Positions 8,545-17,617 are shown, counted from the stretch's first letter. The stretch: 64,000 nucleotides of DNA from Candidatus Altimarinota bacterium (GCA_020631075.1 JAHDHX010000003.1:124001-188000), one strand, 5' to 3'. The notes: a model not told the origin generated them from the letters alone. A program made the numbers and translations.

Positions 8545-9333
8545 TTATCGGGTCAGGGCGTAGCGCCCTGCGTCCCCCACGCGGGGGTAGTCACGCCAGT
8601 GGCGCACTGTCTGCCCCACTCGCTGCCGCACTTGCACCAGCTGCCAGAGGTATTGCCCCACCCCACCCAGTCGCACACTCGACCCCCCGTCGGCTGCGCA
8701 CTGCCGAAACTGCACTGGGGCTTCGTGCACGCGGTAACCCTCTTTTTCGGCCAGGACGATGAACTCGAGGTCAAACAAAAACCCGCGTGTCCGCAGATAA
8801 GGAAATATCCGCTGGGCGACTGCCCGCGTGAAGAGCTTGAGCCCCACCTGTGTGTCGGCCACGGCGGTGCCCAGCAGCCCTTGCTGCAACCGCTGGAAGC
8901 CCCAGCTGAGCACATGGCGACCCCAACTGCGCTGGGTGGCGGACCGTGGATGCGCCTTCGACGCGACCACGATGTCCGCCCCCCCACGGAGCCACGGTAG
9001 GTAACGGTCGATGTACTCAGGACTGATTTCCCCATCGGCGTCCAAATAGCCAATGACTTGGCCGCGCGCCGCCAGCACCCCGCGCTTGACGGCGGCGCCT
9101 TTGCCTTGGTTGTGTGGCTGGGCCAGTACCCGCAGGTGGGGCAGCTCCTGCGCTAGGCTTCGTAGTTTCACAAGGGTGTCATCATGGCTACCGTCGTCCA
9201 CGGCGATGATTTCGTAGGGTCGACCAGCCGTCGACTGACCCAGCACGGCGTGCGTGTGGCGCAGGTGTCGTTCGATGTTGGCGGCTTCGTTGTAGCACGG
9301 CACGATGATGCTCAGGGCTCGGCTGGGTCGCAT
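8545..9333 (-). CDS. Family 2 glycosyltransferase, polyprenyl-phosphate sugar synthase type (DPM1/ALG5-like)
   Basis: This 262-residue protein has the DPM1/ALG5 layout: LSIIVPCYNEAANI at the start, IIAVDDGSHDDT near residue 44, NQGKGAAVKRGV near 76, and the metal-binding YLDADGE near 95 (the usual form is D-A-D). The late stretch DTQVGLKLFTRAVAQRIFP is typical of the ALG5/DPM branch. No transmembrane tail is seen, so it should be a peripheral cytoplasmic enzyme that charges a polyprenyl phosphate with a hexose. That lipid-linked sugar could feed the GT-C-like protein at the end of the cluster (inference). It sits between the DUF4105 gene and the PBP1C-like gene on the same strand with short gaps. 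Confidence 0.85.
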   Translation of the reverse strand: MRPSRALSIIVPCYNEAANIERHLRHTHAVLGQSTAGRPYEIIAVDDGSHDDTLVKLRSLAQELPHLRVLAQPHNQGKGAAVKRGVLAARGQVIGYLDADGEISPEYIDRYLPWLRGGADIVVASKAHPRSATQRSWGRHVLSWGFQRLQQGLLGTAVADTQVGLKLFTRAVAQRIFPYLRTRGFLFDLEFIVLAEKEGYRVHEAPVQFRQCAADGGSSVRLGGVGQYLWQLVQVRQRVGQTVRHWRDYPRVGDAGRYALTR

Positions 9334-9418
9334 GGGGGGGGTGAGTGATAAAAGAAATAAATCTCATCACTATACGGCGGCCGCTGTCGTCCTTCTAGCC
9401 TCCTGCTTCACGCAATTT

Positions 9419-10345
9419 TCAGTTCGCTCCCCTCTCCGCTTCTTTTTGTACTTCTGTCTTTATCTCTTCACTCATCTCCTGTTGCAGAGCCTCCAGCACG
9501 CTAGCCAACCATGCTTGACCACCGTTGGCTGTAGCAGCCTGCACCAGTTGGGTCACCTTACGACTGGTGATCAGTTGCTCGTCCCACGGGAGGGTGGTGT
9601 TTAGCATACCCCATTCGTGCAGGCGGGCGTCAGCGTAGCCAGTCTGCACCCGCGCCCGCGTCAGGGGGATGGTCCCTGCAGCGAGGTCGTTGACGACGTG
9701 GGCGAGCTCATTCGTGCAGTTGTGCAGCACGCTGTGGTACCACGCGCCTTCAGTGTGGACGGTGTTGGTCTGGGCGGCGAAGCCCTCCAGCACTGCCCGC
9801 GGGGTGAGCGAATTCAGGCGCAAGGGGTGGAGGCGCAGCTGGGCGGCTCGGTCATTGACTCGCAGGTCGAGCATATCAGCGGTGTCGGCCCACACATATG
9901 TCAGCTCATAGTTTCGCCACAGCCCTTGCCACGCGCTGTACTCCTCCCCCTGCTCTTTGCGGGCCTCGACCGACACGGTCACACTGCGCCCGTCACGCCA
10001 CACCCAGTGTAGCATCCCGTGGGCGAAGGCTGGCTGCCCGATAAATTCGTCCACCCCGAACCACATTGATTCGATTTCTCGGAGGTCGTAGGTTTCATCC
10101 TCCCAGACAAAGTCTGCACCGCGCAGCCCGCCTGAGCGGAGGTTTTTGACCCGCAAGGTGTCACCGTCTATGGCGACCTCGGCCAGCTGGGCGACGTCGT
10201 CCGCCCAAAGGCGGTCTGTGCGGGGCACGCGTCGCCCCACCACCACCAGCCACACCAGCAGCACCAGCAAGGTGGCGTATCCCGCCCGCCGCAGGGCGCG
10301 GCGCACGCCCCGCCAGACAACTTTGACGACTGGTGTGGGTGGCAT
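9419..10345 (-). CDS. DUF4105 (Lnb N-terminal-like) exported protein
   Basis: This 308-residue protein has an N-terminal membrane segment (about residues 21-36: TLLVLLVWLVVVG). The body follows the DUF4105 pattern: FVWEDETYDLREIESMWFGV, then H-x-x-x-H/W, SVEARKEQGEEYS and LTYVWADTADMLDLR, then WYHSVLHNCTNEL with the conserved NCT. The family includes the N-terminal domain of lacto-N-biosidase and may be a papain-like Cys hydrolase/amidase; Cys and His residues fit that, but the substrate is unknown. The frame is open further upstream to 10453, but that extension would cover a transcription terminator, so I start at the ATG at 10345. It is the first gene of the envelope cluster. Confidence 0.8.
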   Translation of the reverse strand: MPPTPVVKVVWRGVRRALRRAGYATLLVLLVWLVVVGRRVPRTDRLWADDVAQLAEVAIDGDTLRVKNLRSGGLRGADFVWEDETYDLREIESMWFGVDEFIGQPAFAHGMLHWVWRDGRSVTVSVEARKEQGEEYSAWQGLWRNYELTYVWADTADMLDLRVNDRAAQLRLHPLRLNSLTPRAVLEGFAAQTNTVHTEGAWYHSVLHNCTNELAHVVNDLAAGTIPLTRARVQTGYADARLHEWGMLNTTLPWDEQLITSRKVTQLVQAATANGGQAWLASVLEALQQEMSEEIKTEVQKEAERGAN

Positions 10346-10410
10346 TGGGGTTTGGTGCTGATGATTGCCCCGAAAAAAATGGGGGAAATTACGCTTCAAT
10401 AAGGGTATAA

Positions 10411-10443
10411 CAAAATCGCCCCAGACGGAAAAGGTCTGGGGCG
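10411..10443 (-). terminator. Rho-independent terminator of the giant SLH-sortase gene
   Basis: CGCCCCAGAC (10417-10426), a 7-base loop and GTCTGGGGCG (10434-10443) form a perfect 10-bp stem. On the minus strand it is followed by ATTTTG. It lies 33 bases after the stop at 10477. Confidence 0.8.
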
Positions 10444-10476
10444 AAAATGTCACCTGAACAAGTAAGATTTAAGGGC

Positions 10477-13400
10477 TTAGAGCTCTGTCGCGTAGAGCAC
10501 GTGGCGATATTGCAGGTCGCGGTCACAGGTGAAGAGAATGGCGTCGGTGTCGGGGTCGCCGTCTCGCAGGGCGGTGATCTGGTTTTCGATCACCCGTTGG
10601 CGGCTGATGACCACGTAGTCACGTGTGACGCCGTTTTTAGTCAGGGTGAAGGTCTCGCCGACGTTGAACCCATCGACCATCGGCTGGAAAACTGCCCCAG
10701 CGGGGTTGGGGTCGCCGCCCCAGACAGACGAGTGGGCAAAGAAGATGTCGTTGTCGTGGACTGGGTCGTAGTAGTACCCCGCACCCAGGTCGGTGAGGTC
10801 AGTGAGCCAGACGCTGCTGTCAGACGGCAAGGTGCTGGCACCGATGAGGTTGCTGATGCCGACCTGTGGGGCGTCAAACCGTACGGTGTCGACGTAGCTG
10901 GACTCGCCACTGTCAGCCATGCGCATGGCGCGGCGGAGGACTTCAAACACTTCACCACGGGTGAGCTGTCGGCCGTAGTTGGGGCCGATCATCGCTGGGG
11001 GGAGGAGGTTGGCGTCGAGGAGGGCGTAGTAGTATTGGTCTTGCCACTGGGTGGTGGCGGTGCCCATCGGCAACGCGAAGGCGTTGGCGACGATCTTGCT
11101 GAGCTGGCCAAAGTTGACCGGTGCCCCTGGGCGGAAGAGACCGTCAGGAAAGCCACTGACTATGCCCTGGTCGGTGAGGTTACTGACGGGGAGGTCAAAC
11201 CAGTCGTCTGCGGTGACGTCGGGGTAGAACTGTGGCAGGCAGCCGACTTTGATGGTCATCTCGGCCGCGCGGACGACCATCTTGCTGACTTCGGCGCGGG
11301 TGACGGCGTAGTCGAGGCCCATCACGCCAGCGTTATCGTACCCTTCGGCGACGTTTTGGTAGTAGAGGTCAACCGCTGCCTGGTAGTAGGGGTGGTTGGC
11401 GGACGTGTCAGGGAAGATGGAGAAGGCTTGGTAACGCTCACGCAGCCAGTCGGGGGTGGCCCCAGTGCTGGGGATGATGTTGCTGTAGACGAGGTTGTCT
11501 GGGTTGCGGTCGTATTGCAAGAACTGACAGTCGGCCGCGGGTGCGTCGGGGACGTACTCTGGTGCGGTCGGTGTGTATCCCTCTGGCTCGGTCGGTGCTG
11601 GGGTGCCTGTGGAGGGACGGTATGACCCTGTGGAGCCCCCACCACCGCCACTGCTGCTGCCGCCAGAGGTGCTAGTGCCACCTGTGGTGGTGGTTGTGGT
11701 GACGGTCGAGCCTGAATTGGTCGTGGTGAGGCTCTGAATCGGATAGGTGTTAACGATGGTACACACCAGGGTGTCGCCCGCGTCAACTGCCTGATAGACA
11801 CCGTTGGTGTCGCAGTCGCCTGAGTAGGCGGCCGTGTAACCCGCGAGTTGGGTTTCACCCGCGGTGAAAGTGCGACCGTCGAGGTCGTCGGGGTTGGTGA
11901 CATCGTGGCAGAAGGTCGGGCCCGTGCCAGCGACACTGCTGACCACGGCTGCTGAAGCGGTGTCGGTGCTGGTGACACTGAGCGTGAAGTCGCTAGCGGT
12001 GTTTGGCCCGCCTGAGACTACCTTCTGGACACAGAACGTCGTGACTGGGTCGGGGTCTGGGGTGACGATGACGTAGTATTCGTTGGTGATGGTACAGGTG
12101 TAAGACTCACCCGCGGTGAGGTCAGTGAACTGGCCGGTGCTGTCACAGTCGCCTGAGTAAGTGGCGGCGTAGTTGGCCACGGCGAGCTCACCCGCGATGA
12201 CGGTCAGGTCGTCGGTGATGGTGATGGTTTCACAGAGCTGTTGGGTTTGCTCCTCGACGTAGTAGTCAGCGCCGTCGGTCAGGGTGAGAGTGAAGTCACT
12301 GGCTGTCAGTGGCCCGTCACCTGTGACGACCTTGGCGACACACACCTCTGCGGTGGTGAGCTCGGGGTCGACGACGGGGGCGGTGTAGGTGTTGGTGATG
12401 GTGCAGGTGTAGGCCTCACCCGCGGTAATGTCCGTCAGCTGGCCTGTGCTGTCACAGTCGCCTGAGTATGACACGGCGTAGTCAGCCGAGACAGGGGCTT
12501 CAGAAGCATAGAAAACGGTGTCTGTCGTCGGGGTGACTGTCTGGCAGAGCTGTTGGGTTTGCTCCTCGACGTAGTAGTCAGCGCCGTCGGTCAGACTGAG
12601 GGTAAATTCGTCTGCGGCCAGGGGGCTGGGGTCACCAGCGAGCACTTTCTCGACACAGATGGTGGCGGTGGTGGGCTCGGGGGCTTGGTAGGTGTTGGTG
12701 ATGACACAAGTCAGGGTTTCACCTGGGTTGGCACTGGGGTAAACCCCGTTGGCGTCACAGTCGCCGCTAAATTCGGCGGTGTAGTTGTCTTGAGGGATCT
12801 CACCCGCGATAAAGAACATATAGTCCTTGGTGATGGCGCGGTCGTCGCAGAGTTTTGGGCCGTATCCGTAGGTAGTCTGTCCGTAGTTTGACTTCACTGA
12901 CAGCTGGAAGTCAGCAGGTGTGAGTGGGCCGCCTTCGACCACTTTCACCACGCAGTACTCGGTGGTGTCGGGGTCTGGTTCGGGGGCTTGGTAGGTGTTG
13001 GTGATCGTACAGTTGTACTGCCCTGGGCCGTTAAGGGTGAGTACACCGTTGGCGTCACAGTCACCGCTGATCACGCCTTCGTACTCATCAGTTGAAATTT
13101 CACTAATGATGAAGTGATTAGGTGCTGTGGCCAGGTCGTATGTCTGACAAAATTCTGGGCCTTGGCCTGTCTTTGTGATTGGCAGGCCAGCCGCTTCAAT
13201 GATTTGCAGGGTAAAATCAGCGGCCGTCAAGGGGCCACCTTCGACCACTTTGGTCACACAGACCTCCGCCGTGGGGCGGACGATGACTGGTGGGTCATAC
13301 GTGTTGGTGATCGTACAAGTGTAGTGCCCTGGGGTCGGGGTGTCGAACACACCGTTGGCGTCACAGTCACCGCTGAAGGTTGCGTCGTAGCCATACACTG

Positions 13401-15573
13401 GCTGCTCACCTGCGGTGAAGGTAAACTGGCTCGGGTTTGACCCACGGATAGTGCGGCACAGTTGGTTGGTGGTTTCGGAGTAGTCCCAGCCTTGGCCGTT
13501 GGTGAGGGTCAACGTGAAGTCACTGTCCGTCATTGTTCCACCTTCGACGACTTTTTCGACACAGAGGGTCGTGGCGTAGTCAATGATGATCGGTGGGTCG
13601 TAGGTGTTGGTGATCGTACAGTTGTACTGCCCTGGGCCGTGGATGTTCACAGCGCCAGTCGCGTCACAGTCGCCGCTAAACTCGGCTTCGTAGTTATCTT
13701 GTTGCACTTCCCCTGCCATGACGGTCAGGTCGAGCCCTGTCAGGGTGTACTCACGACAAAACTCTGGACCACTGCCACTGGCGGGGCGGTAACCCTCTGG
13801 GCCTTGCGTCAGGGTGAAGTCAGAGGCTGCCAGCGGGCCACCTTCGACCACTTTGGTCACACAGACTTCCGCTGTGGGGCGGACGATGACTGGTGGGTCG
13901 TAGGTATTAGTAATGGTGCAGGTGTGCGTTTCGCCCACTGTCAGGTCGGTGAAGACCCCGCGGAGAGAGCAGTCGCCGCTAAACGTCGCGTCGTAGTTGG
14001 CGACGGGGGTTTCGGTGGCGAGGAAGGTCGCGTCAGGCAGGGTGTCACCCGTGAAGGTGTAGCACACGAGCGGGCCAGGGCCCTCGGTGACGAGCTGTCC
14101 GTCGCCTGTCTGCAGGCTGAGGACAAAATTCTCTGGCGAGAGCTTCCCGCCGACGACCTCTTTGGCAATGCAGAGCTTGGTCTGGGGCGCTGGGGGGGTG
14201 ACGATCGGTGTGTATTCGTTGTAGATGGTACAGGTGTATTTGCCTGGCTCGGAAATGGTGAGCGCACCACGCGCGTCACAGTCACCACTAAAGGTACCGC
14301 TGTAGTTGTCGGTGGCGACTTCGCCCGCGATGACCCGAATGGTGGCTGGGCTGAGGGTGTACTCTTGGCAGAGCTCTGGCCCAGGGCCACTGAGGGGCCG
14401 TGCCCCTGCCAGTCCTTGGGTCAAGGTGAAGTCAGACGCGGTCAGGGGGCCGCCTGGTTCGACGACTTTGCGGACACACACCTCAGCCGTGGCGGGTACG
14501 GGGGGCTCGATGACGGGTGGGGTGTAGGTGTTGGTGATGGTGCAGGTGTAGGTCCCCTCTTCGGTGATCTCTACGGTGCCGCTCGGGTCACAGTCACCGC
14601 TGAAAGTGGCGGTGTAGTGGTCGGCTATGGGTTGCTCACCCGCGACGACGGTCAGACCATTGCCGATGGTGTAGGTCTGGCAGTACTGTGGCCCAGGGGC
14701 CGACGTGCCGACATACCCGAGCTTGGTCAGGGTGAGGGTGACGTCGCTGGGGCTCAATGGGCCACCGTCAACGACTTTGTTAACGCAGACCTCCGCCGTG
14801 GGCAGGGGCTCGGGCGTGGGGTGAGTGAAATTAGTGATGGTGCAGTTGTATGAGCCACCAGTCACCAAGGGTGGGTAGTGACCTTCGGCGTCACAGTCAC
14901 CGCTGAAAGAAACGTCGTAGCCCATGGGGTCCTGCTCTGAGGCGGTCAGTTGCCGGCCGTCAACCACTGTGTCGTAGGTGTGGCAAATTTCGGGGCCGTA
15001 TCCTTTGGCTTCATTGTCGTCGGTGCCTGTCTGGGTGATGAAGAGCAGGAAGTCTTCGGGGGTGGCCTCACCGTTGACGACCACCTTGGTCAAACACACC
15101 TCTGTGGTGGGAGTGACTGTCGGGGGCTCAGCGCAGATGGCTTCGCAGGCGGGGTTTTGGTAGGTGGTGCCCTTGGTGAAGTCTTGCACGTAACCCGTGG
15201 AGCTCTGGGCGAAGCCGAAGCTGTCAGGGGACGCGGTGATGGTGAGCTGGCTGCCGACGAGTGAAGCGTCGTAACCCAGGGCGATCAAGTCGCTGACCAG
15301 CTGGCCAAGACCTGTCGTGGTCGAATAGGGGGCATTAGGCAGGGGGAGGGCCGTGCCGTCAGACAGGACAATCTGCTGCACACTGGGGGAGCAGAATGTC
15401 AAAGACAAGGAATAGTCGGCCACAGGGGTGGCGAGACACATCTCACAGCTGGGGGTGGTGGGGTCGTCATTGGCCGTGGCGGGAGCCCCAGCACCAAACC
15501 ACGCAAACGTGGTGACACCCAGTACGCCGAGAGCGGTGAGGCTCAAAAACGCGGAGCGAATGGAGGAAAACAT
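10477..15573 (-). CDS. Giant exported surface protein: 11 Cys-bearing repeats, SLH modules, C-terminal sortase-like domain
   Basis: This 1698-residue protein begins with a signal peptide (MFSSIRSAFLSLTALGVLG, cleavage near APATA-ND). After a Cys-containing N-terminal domain come eleven ~102-residue repeats (11731-15108), each with CVxKVV, SGDCDxxG and YxCTITNTY, resembling prealbumin-like/DUF5979 adhesin modules. About four cysteines per repeat suggest disulfides. A Thr/Gly/Ser-rich linker leads to SLH modules (YPDVTADDWFDLPVSNLTDQ) near residues ~1350-1530. The last ~120 residues look like a sortase: FFAHSS (His ~1614), LFTCDRD (Cys ~1683), YRHVLYATEL (Arg ~1690), comparable to LITCDD...KRKIFVATEV of SrtA. 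It is cell-surface anchored by inference. I place the start at 15573, at the signal peptide; a GTG lies 33 bases upstream in frame. Confidence 0.85.
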   Translation of the reverse strand: MFSSIRSAFLSLTALGVLGVTTFAWFGAGAPATANDDPTTPSCEMCLATPVADYSLSLTFCSPSVQQIVLSDGTALPLPNAPYSTTTGLGQLVSDLIALGYDASLVGSQLTITASPDSFGFAQSSTGYVQDFTKGTTYQNPACEAICAEPPTVTPTTEVCLTKVVVNGEATPEDFLLFITQTGTDDNEAKGYGPEICHTYDTVVDGRQLTASEQDPMGYDVSFSGDCDAEGHYPPLVTGGSYNCTITNFTHPTPEPLPTAEVCVNKVVDGGPLSPSDVTLTLTKLGYVGTSAPGPQYCQTYTIGNGLTVVAGEQPIADHYTATFSGDCDPSGTVEITEEGTYTCTITNTYTPPVIEPPVPATAEVCVRKVVEPGGPLTASDFTLTQGLAGARPLSGPGPELCQEYTLSPATIRVIAGEVATDNYSGTFSGDCDARGALTISEPGKYTCTIYNEYTPIVTPPAPQTKLCIAKEVVGGKLSPENFVLSLQTGDGQLVTEGPGPLVCYTFTGDTLPDATFLATETPVANYDATFSGDCSLRGVFTDLTVGETHTCTITNTYDPPVIVRPTAEVCVTKVVEGGPLAASDFTLTQGPEGYRPASGSGPEFCREYTLTGLDLTVMAGEVQQDNYEAEFSGDCDATGAVNIHGPGQYNCTITNTYDPPIIIDYATTLCVEKVVEGGTMTDSDFTLTLTNGQGWDYSETTNQLCRTIRGSNPSQFTFTAGEQPVYGYDATFSGDCDANGVFDTPTPGHYTCTITNTYDPPVIVRPTAEVCVTKVVEGGPLTAADFTLQIIEAAGLPITKTGQGPEFCQTYDLATAPNHFIISEISTDEYEGVISGDCDANGVLTLNGPGQYNCTITNTYQAPEPDPDTTEYCVVKVVEGGPLTPADFQLSVKSNYGQTTYGYGPKLCDDRAITKDYMFFIAGEIPQDNYTAEFSGDCDANGVYPSANPGETLTCVITNTYQAPEPTTATICVEKVLAGDPSPLAADEFTLSLTDGADYYVEEQTQQLCQTVTPTTDTVFYASEAPVSADYAVSYSGDCDSTGQLTDITAGEAYTCTITNTYTAPVVDPELTTAEVCVAKVVTGDGPLTASDFTLTLTDGADYYVEEQTQQLCETITITDDLTVIAGELAVANYAATYSGDCDSTGQFTDLTAGESYTCTITNEYYVIVTPDPDPVTTFCVQKVVSGGPNTASDFTLSVTSTDTASAAVVSSVAGTGPTFCHDVTNPDDLDGRTFTAGETQLAGYTAAYSGDCDTNGVYQAVDAGDTLVCTIVNTYPIQSLTTTNSGSTVTTTTTTGGTSTSGGSSSGGGGGSTGSYRPSTGTPAPTEPEGYTPTAPEYVPDAPAADCQFLQYDRNPDNLVYSNIIPSTGATPDWLRERYQAFSIFPDTSANHPYYQAAVDLYYQNVAEGYDNAGVMGLDYAVTRAEVSKMVVRAAEMTIKVGCLPQFYPDVTADDWFDLPVSNLTDQGIVSGFPDGLFRPGAPVNFGQLSKIVANAFALPMGTATTQWQDQYYYALLDANLLPPAMIGPNYGRQLTRGEVFEVLRRAMRMADSGESSYVDTVRFDAPQVGISNLIGASTLPSDSSVWLTDLTDLGAGYYYDPVHDNDIFFAHSSVWGGDPNPAGAVFQPMVDGFNVGETFTLTKNGVTRDYVVISRQRVIENQITALRDGDPDTDAILFTCDRDLQYRHVLYATEL
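11731..15108 (-). repeat. Eleven tandem ~307-bp coding repeats
   Basis: The repeats encode the adhesin-like modules of the giant surface protein. They are diverged in DNA but keep CV-x-KVV, SGDCD and CTITN; units 5 and 7 and units 9 and 10 are the most alike (units 9 and 10 share LTDGADYYVEEQTQQLC), indicating recent duplication. Confidence 0.9.
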
Positions 15574-15635
15574 GAAGTAAAAATGAAGAGGAGAGAAAAC
15601 TGTCACCTATACCAACGGAGAAACAGTTCGAAATG

Positions 15636-15664
15636 TCACTAAATTATTATTTACAATTTGTCAA
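15636..15664 (-). promoter_or_regulatory. Promoter of the giant surface-protein gene
   Basis: On the minus strand a perfect -35 TTGACA (15659-15664) is followed after 17 bases by TAGTGA (15636-15641), in an AT-rich intergenic region. The leader would be about 55 bases. Confidence 0.5.
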
Positions 15665-15696
15665 AATAAAATTAAAATACATATTGGAATAATTAT

Positions 15697-15725
15697 TTGG
15701 GGTGACGGTCTGTCTGCCCTACACT
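15697..15725 (+). promoter_or_regulatory. Promoter of the VanW gene
   Basis: TTGGGG (15697-15702), 17 bases, TACACT (15720-15725). The ATG follows 10 bases after the -10, leaving almost no leader. Confidence 0.5.
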
Positions 15726-15735
15726 CTGACTCGAT

Positions 15736-17274
15736 ATGGCTCTCTCAGATAAAGTACTCGATGCGACAATCATGGTCCTGTGTGGGGTGGTGGGGTACCA
15801 GGCCTATATGATCTATGCGGAGCGACTAGTGCCCACAACCCCAGTGGCAGCAGAGGCCGTGCAAACCGCGAGTGATGACCGCCAAGCCCAGGGGGACATT
15901 ACCCAGGCGGGGGTCGACGTGGCGGCAATGGGCGGCCCCGTGGAGGGAGGAAACGAGCCAGTGCGATTGGCTTTCGAGCGAGTGGAATTCGTGCCCCCGA
16001 CGGTGGAGCAGAGCCACGAAGGGATAGTCGGAGATGAGCCTGTCCTGCTGAGCTGTGAGACGGTCAACCCTGACCAGCTGGCCGAAATGGGCGACGAAGC
16101 GGCGCTGCTGCTGGCGGAGAGCTGCGGGGCGGGGATGGTGTATGAGGAGGGGTCAGAGGAGCAAGAAGAGAAAATAGATGAACAAGGTCAAGAGAGTGAA
16201 GAGGAAGAACAAAAAGAAGGAGACGAAAATTCTACGGCAGAGCGTACAGAAAGTGAAGAAACTGCAATAAGCGCAGAAACCTCAGCAGAGTCAGGAGGGG
16301 AAAAAGACGCTCAAAACGAGGCTGGCGATGAAGAGGCGGAAAAAGAGAATGAATCAACCGTGATAGAAGAAGAGGCCGACAGAAAGGAAGATGAGGATAA
16401 GAACAGTGACAGTGATGAAAGCGATGAGGAAGAGAGTGAAGAAGAAGAAGAAGAAGAAGAAGAAGAAGAAGAAGAAGAAGAAGAAGAACCACTGGCTCCT
16501 ACCAAGAAAATTCTGACGGAATACAAACAAGTGCGGGACTTCACGGTGCCGGAGGAGGTGCTGACGGAAATCCTCAACTGGAAGCACGTGCAGCGCACTG
16601 GTACGGTGACTCCGACCGTGCTCGACGACGTGAACCATTACGTCACTGACCCTGAGCTGATCAGACAAGGGATAGTGGAGCTGGTCGGGGTGGGGGTGAC
16701 AGACTTCGGGGGGTCAACCGCCAACCGCGTGCACAACATCCGCACCGTGGTGGACAAATTTGACGGGACGATCGTGCCGCCTGGGTACACATTTTCGTTT
16801 AATGAGATATTACAGTCCGTCCACCCGTCGCTGGGGTACCGCAAGGCAAAAGTCATCATCAGCGGGGAAACGAAGTATGGCCTCGGGGGGGGGATATGCC
16901 AGTACTCGACGACACTCTTCCGCAGTGTGTACAACGCAGGGTTACCCATCGCCCAGCGGCGCAACCACACCTACCCCGTGCACTACTATTCCCCCCAAGG
17001 CTTTGACGCGACGATTTATCTGGGGGTGCAGGATTTCCAGTTTACCAATGACTCGGAGTCGAGTGTGATGATCCAGACGGTGATACGCGGGACGAAGCTC
17101 GTGGTGCTGACTTACGGCGTGCGGGACCGTGAAACCACCCTGCGGGGGCCCAACATTCGCGGAAATATGTGGTCAGGGATGACGGCGACCTGGGCGCGAC
17201 GGGTAGACTACAAAGATGAGACGCGGGAGGCCGAAGAGGAAGTGCTGTATTCGCAGTATCGGCCGCCGCGGTAG
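15736..17274 (+). CDS. VanW-family membrane-anchored protein with acidic low-complexity region
   Basis: This 512-residue protein has an N-terminal membrane segment (about residues 9-27). A long Glu/Asp/Ser-rich region (about 135-255) includes 17 consecutive Glu encoded by a GAA microsatellite. The VanW domain fills the C-terminal half, with IVPPGYTFSFNEIL, GGGICQYSTTLFRSVYNAGL and RRNHTYPVHYY. VanW proteins are common in Gram-positive and CPR genomes and are linked to glycopeptide-resistance loci and peptidoglycan, but their biochemical role is unknown. Location outside the membrane with a flexible acidic linker is my inference. A -35/-10 pair lies directly upstream. The gene diverges from the giant surface-protein gene. 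Confidence 0.85.
   Translation: MALSDKVLDATIMVLCGVVGYQAYMIYAERLVPTTPVAAEAVQTASDDRQAQGDITQAGVDVAAMGGPVEGGNEPVRLAFERVEFVPPTVEQSHEGIVGDEPVLLSCETVNPDQLAEMGDEAALLLAESCGAGMVYEEGSEEQEEKIDEQGQESEEEEQKEGDENSTAERTESEETAISAETSAESGGEKDAQNEAGDEEAEKENESTVIEEEADRKEDEDKNSDSDESDEEESEEEEEEEEEEEEEEEEEPLAPTKKILTEYKQVRDFTVPEEVLTEILNWKHVQRTGTVTPTVLDDVNHYVTDPELIRQGIVELVGVGVTDFGGSTANRVHNIRTVVDKFDGTIVPPGYTFSFNEILQSVHPSLGYRKAKVIISGETKYGLGGGICQYSTTLFRSVYNAGLPIAQRRNHTYPVHYYSPQGFDATIYLGVQDFQFTNDSESSVMIQTVIRGTKLVVLTYGVRDRETTLRGPNIRGNMWSGMTATWARRVDYKDETREAEEEVLYSQYRPPR
16438..16488 (+). repeat. (GAA)17 microsatellite coding for poly-Glu
   Basis: Seventeen uninterrupted GAA triplets lie inside the VanW gene. All Glu in this run use GAA, unlike the mixed GAA/GAG around it, so slippage expansion is likely. 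Confidence 0.95.
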
Positions 17275-17353
17275 GGCGGGGGCAAGGTGGTGCGCAGTGG
17301 AGGGGGGCTTGGTTTGGTGAGGCTTGATGAGGTCTGGCTGGTTTACTTGGTTT

Positions 17354-17383
17354 ATAAAAAATCCTCACCAGATTACAGTGAGG
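17354..17383 (-). terminator. Terminator of tRNA-Gln
   Basis: On the minus strand CCTCAC, a 9-base loop and GTGAGG (17363-17383) are followed by ATTTTTT. It lies 17 bases after the CCA end of the tRNA. Confidence 0.75.
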
Positions 17384-17399
17384 AGTGGAAATTTGATGA

Positions 17400-17474
17400 T
17401 GGCTAGGGCGGAGGGATTCGAACCCCCGAATGGCGGAACCAAAATCCGCTGCCTTACCACTTGGCGACGCCCTA
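17400..17474 (-). tRNA. tRNA-Gln(UUG)
   Basis: The minus strand folds as a tRNA with acceptor TAGGGCG/CGCCCTA, anticodon stem GCGGA/TCCGC with loop TTTTGGT (anticodon TTG), and T-loop GTTCGAATC. The discriminator base is G and CCA is encoded (17400-17402). Confidence 0.95.
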
Positions 17475-17617
17475 GCGAGAGTGGGTAGCCGAGTGATAGT
17501 AGAAATTTGCGGCTTGGCTGCAAATTTTTTGGCGGGTCTTTTTTGACGACGGGCCGCCCAGTGTGTAATTTCCCCTAAAAGACACTTCCTCGTCGCGCGC
17601 TCGTCGCTTTTTTCTTT

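Noticed and set aside
10346-10453. Extended N-terminus of the DUF4105 protein
   Set aside because: It would include the terminator of the upstream gene.
10447-14853. Long open frames on the plus strand opposite the giant surface-protein gene
   Set aside because: They mirror the GC-rich, repeat-structured coding strand, have Val/Gly/Asp-rich shadow composition and no family match.
11731-15108. CRISPR-like periodic repeats
   Set aside because: The period is ~307 bases, the repeats are in frame and diverged, and they encode protein modules.
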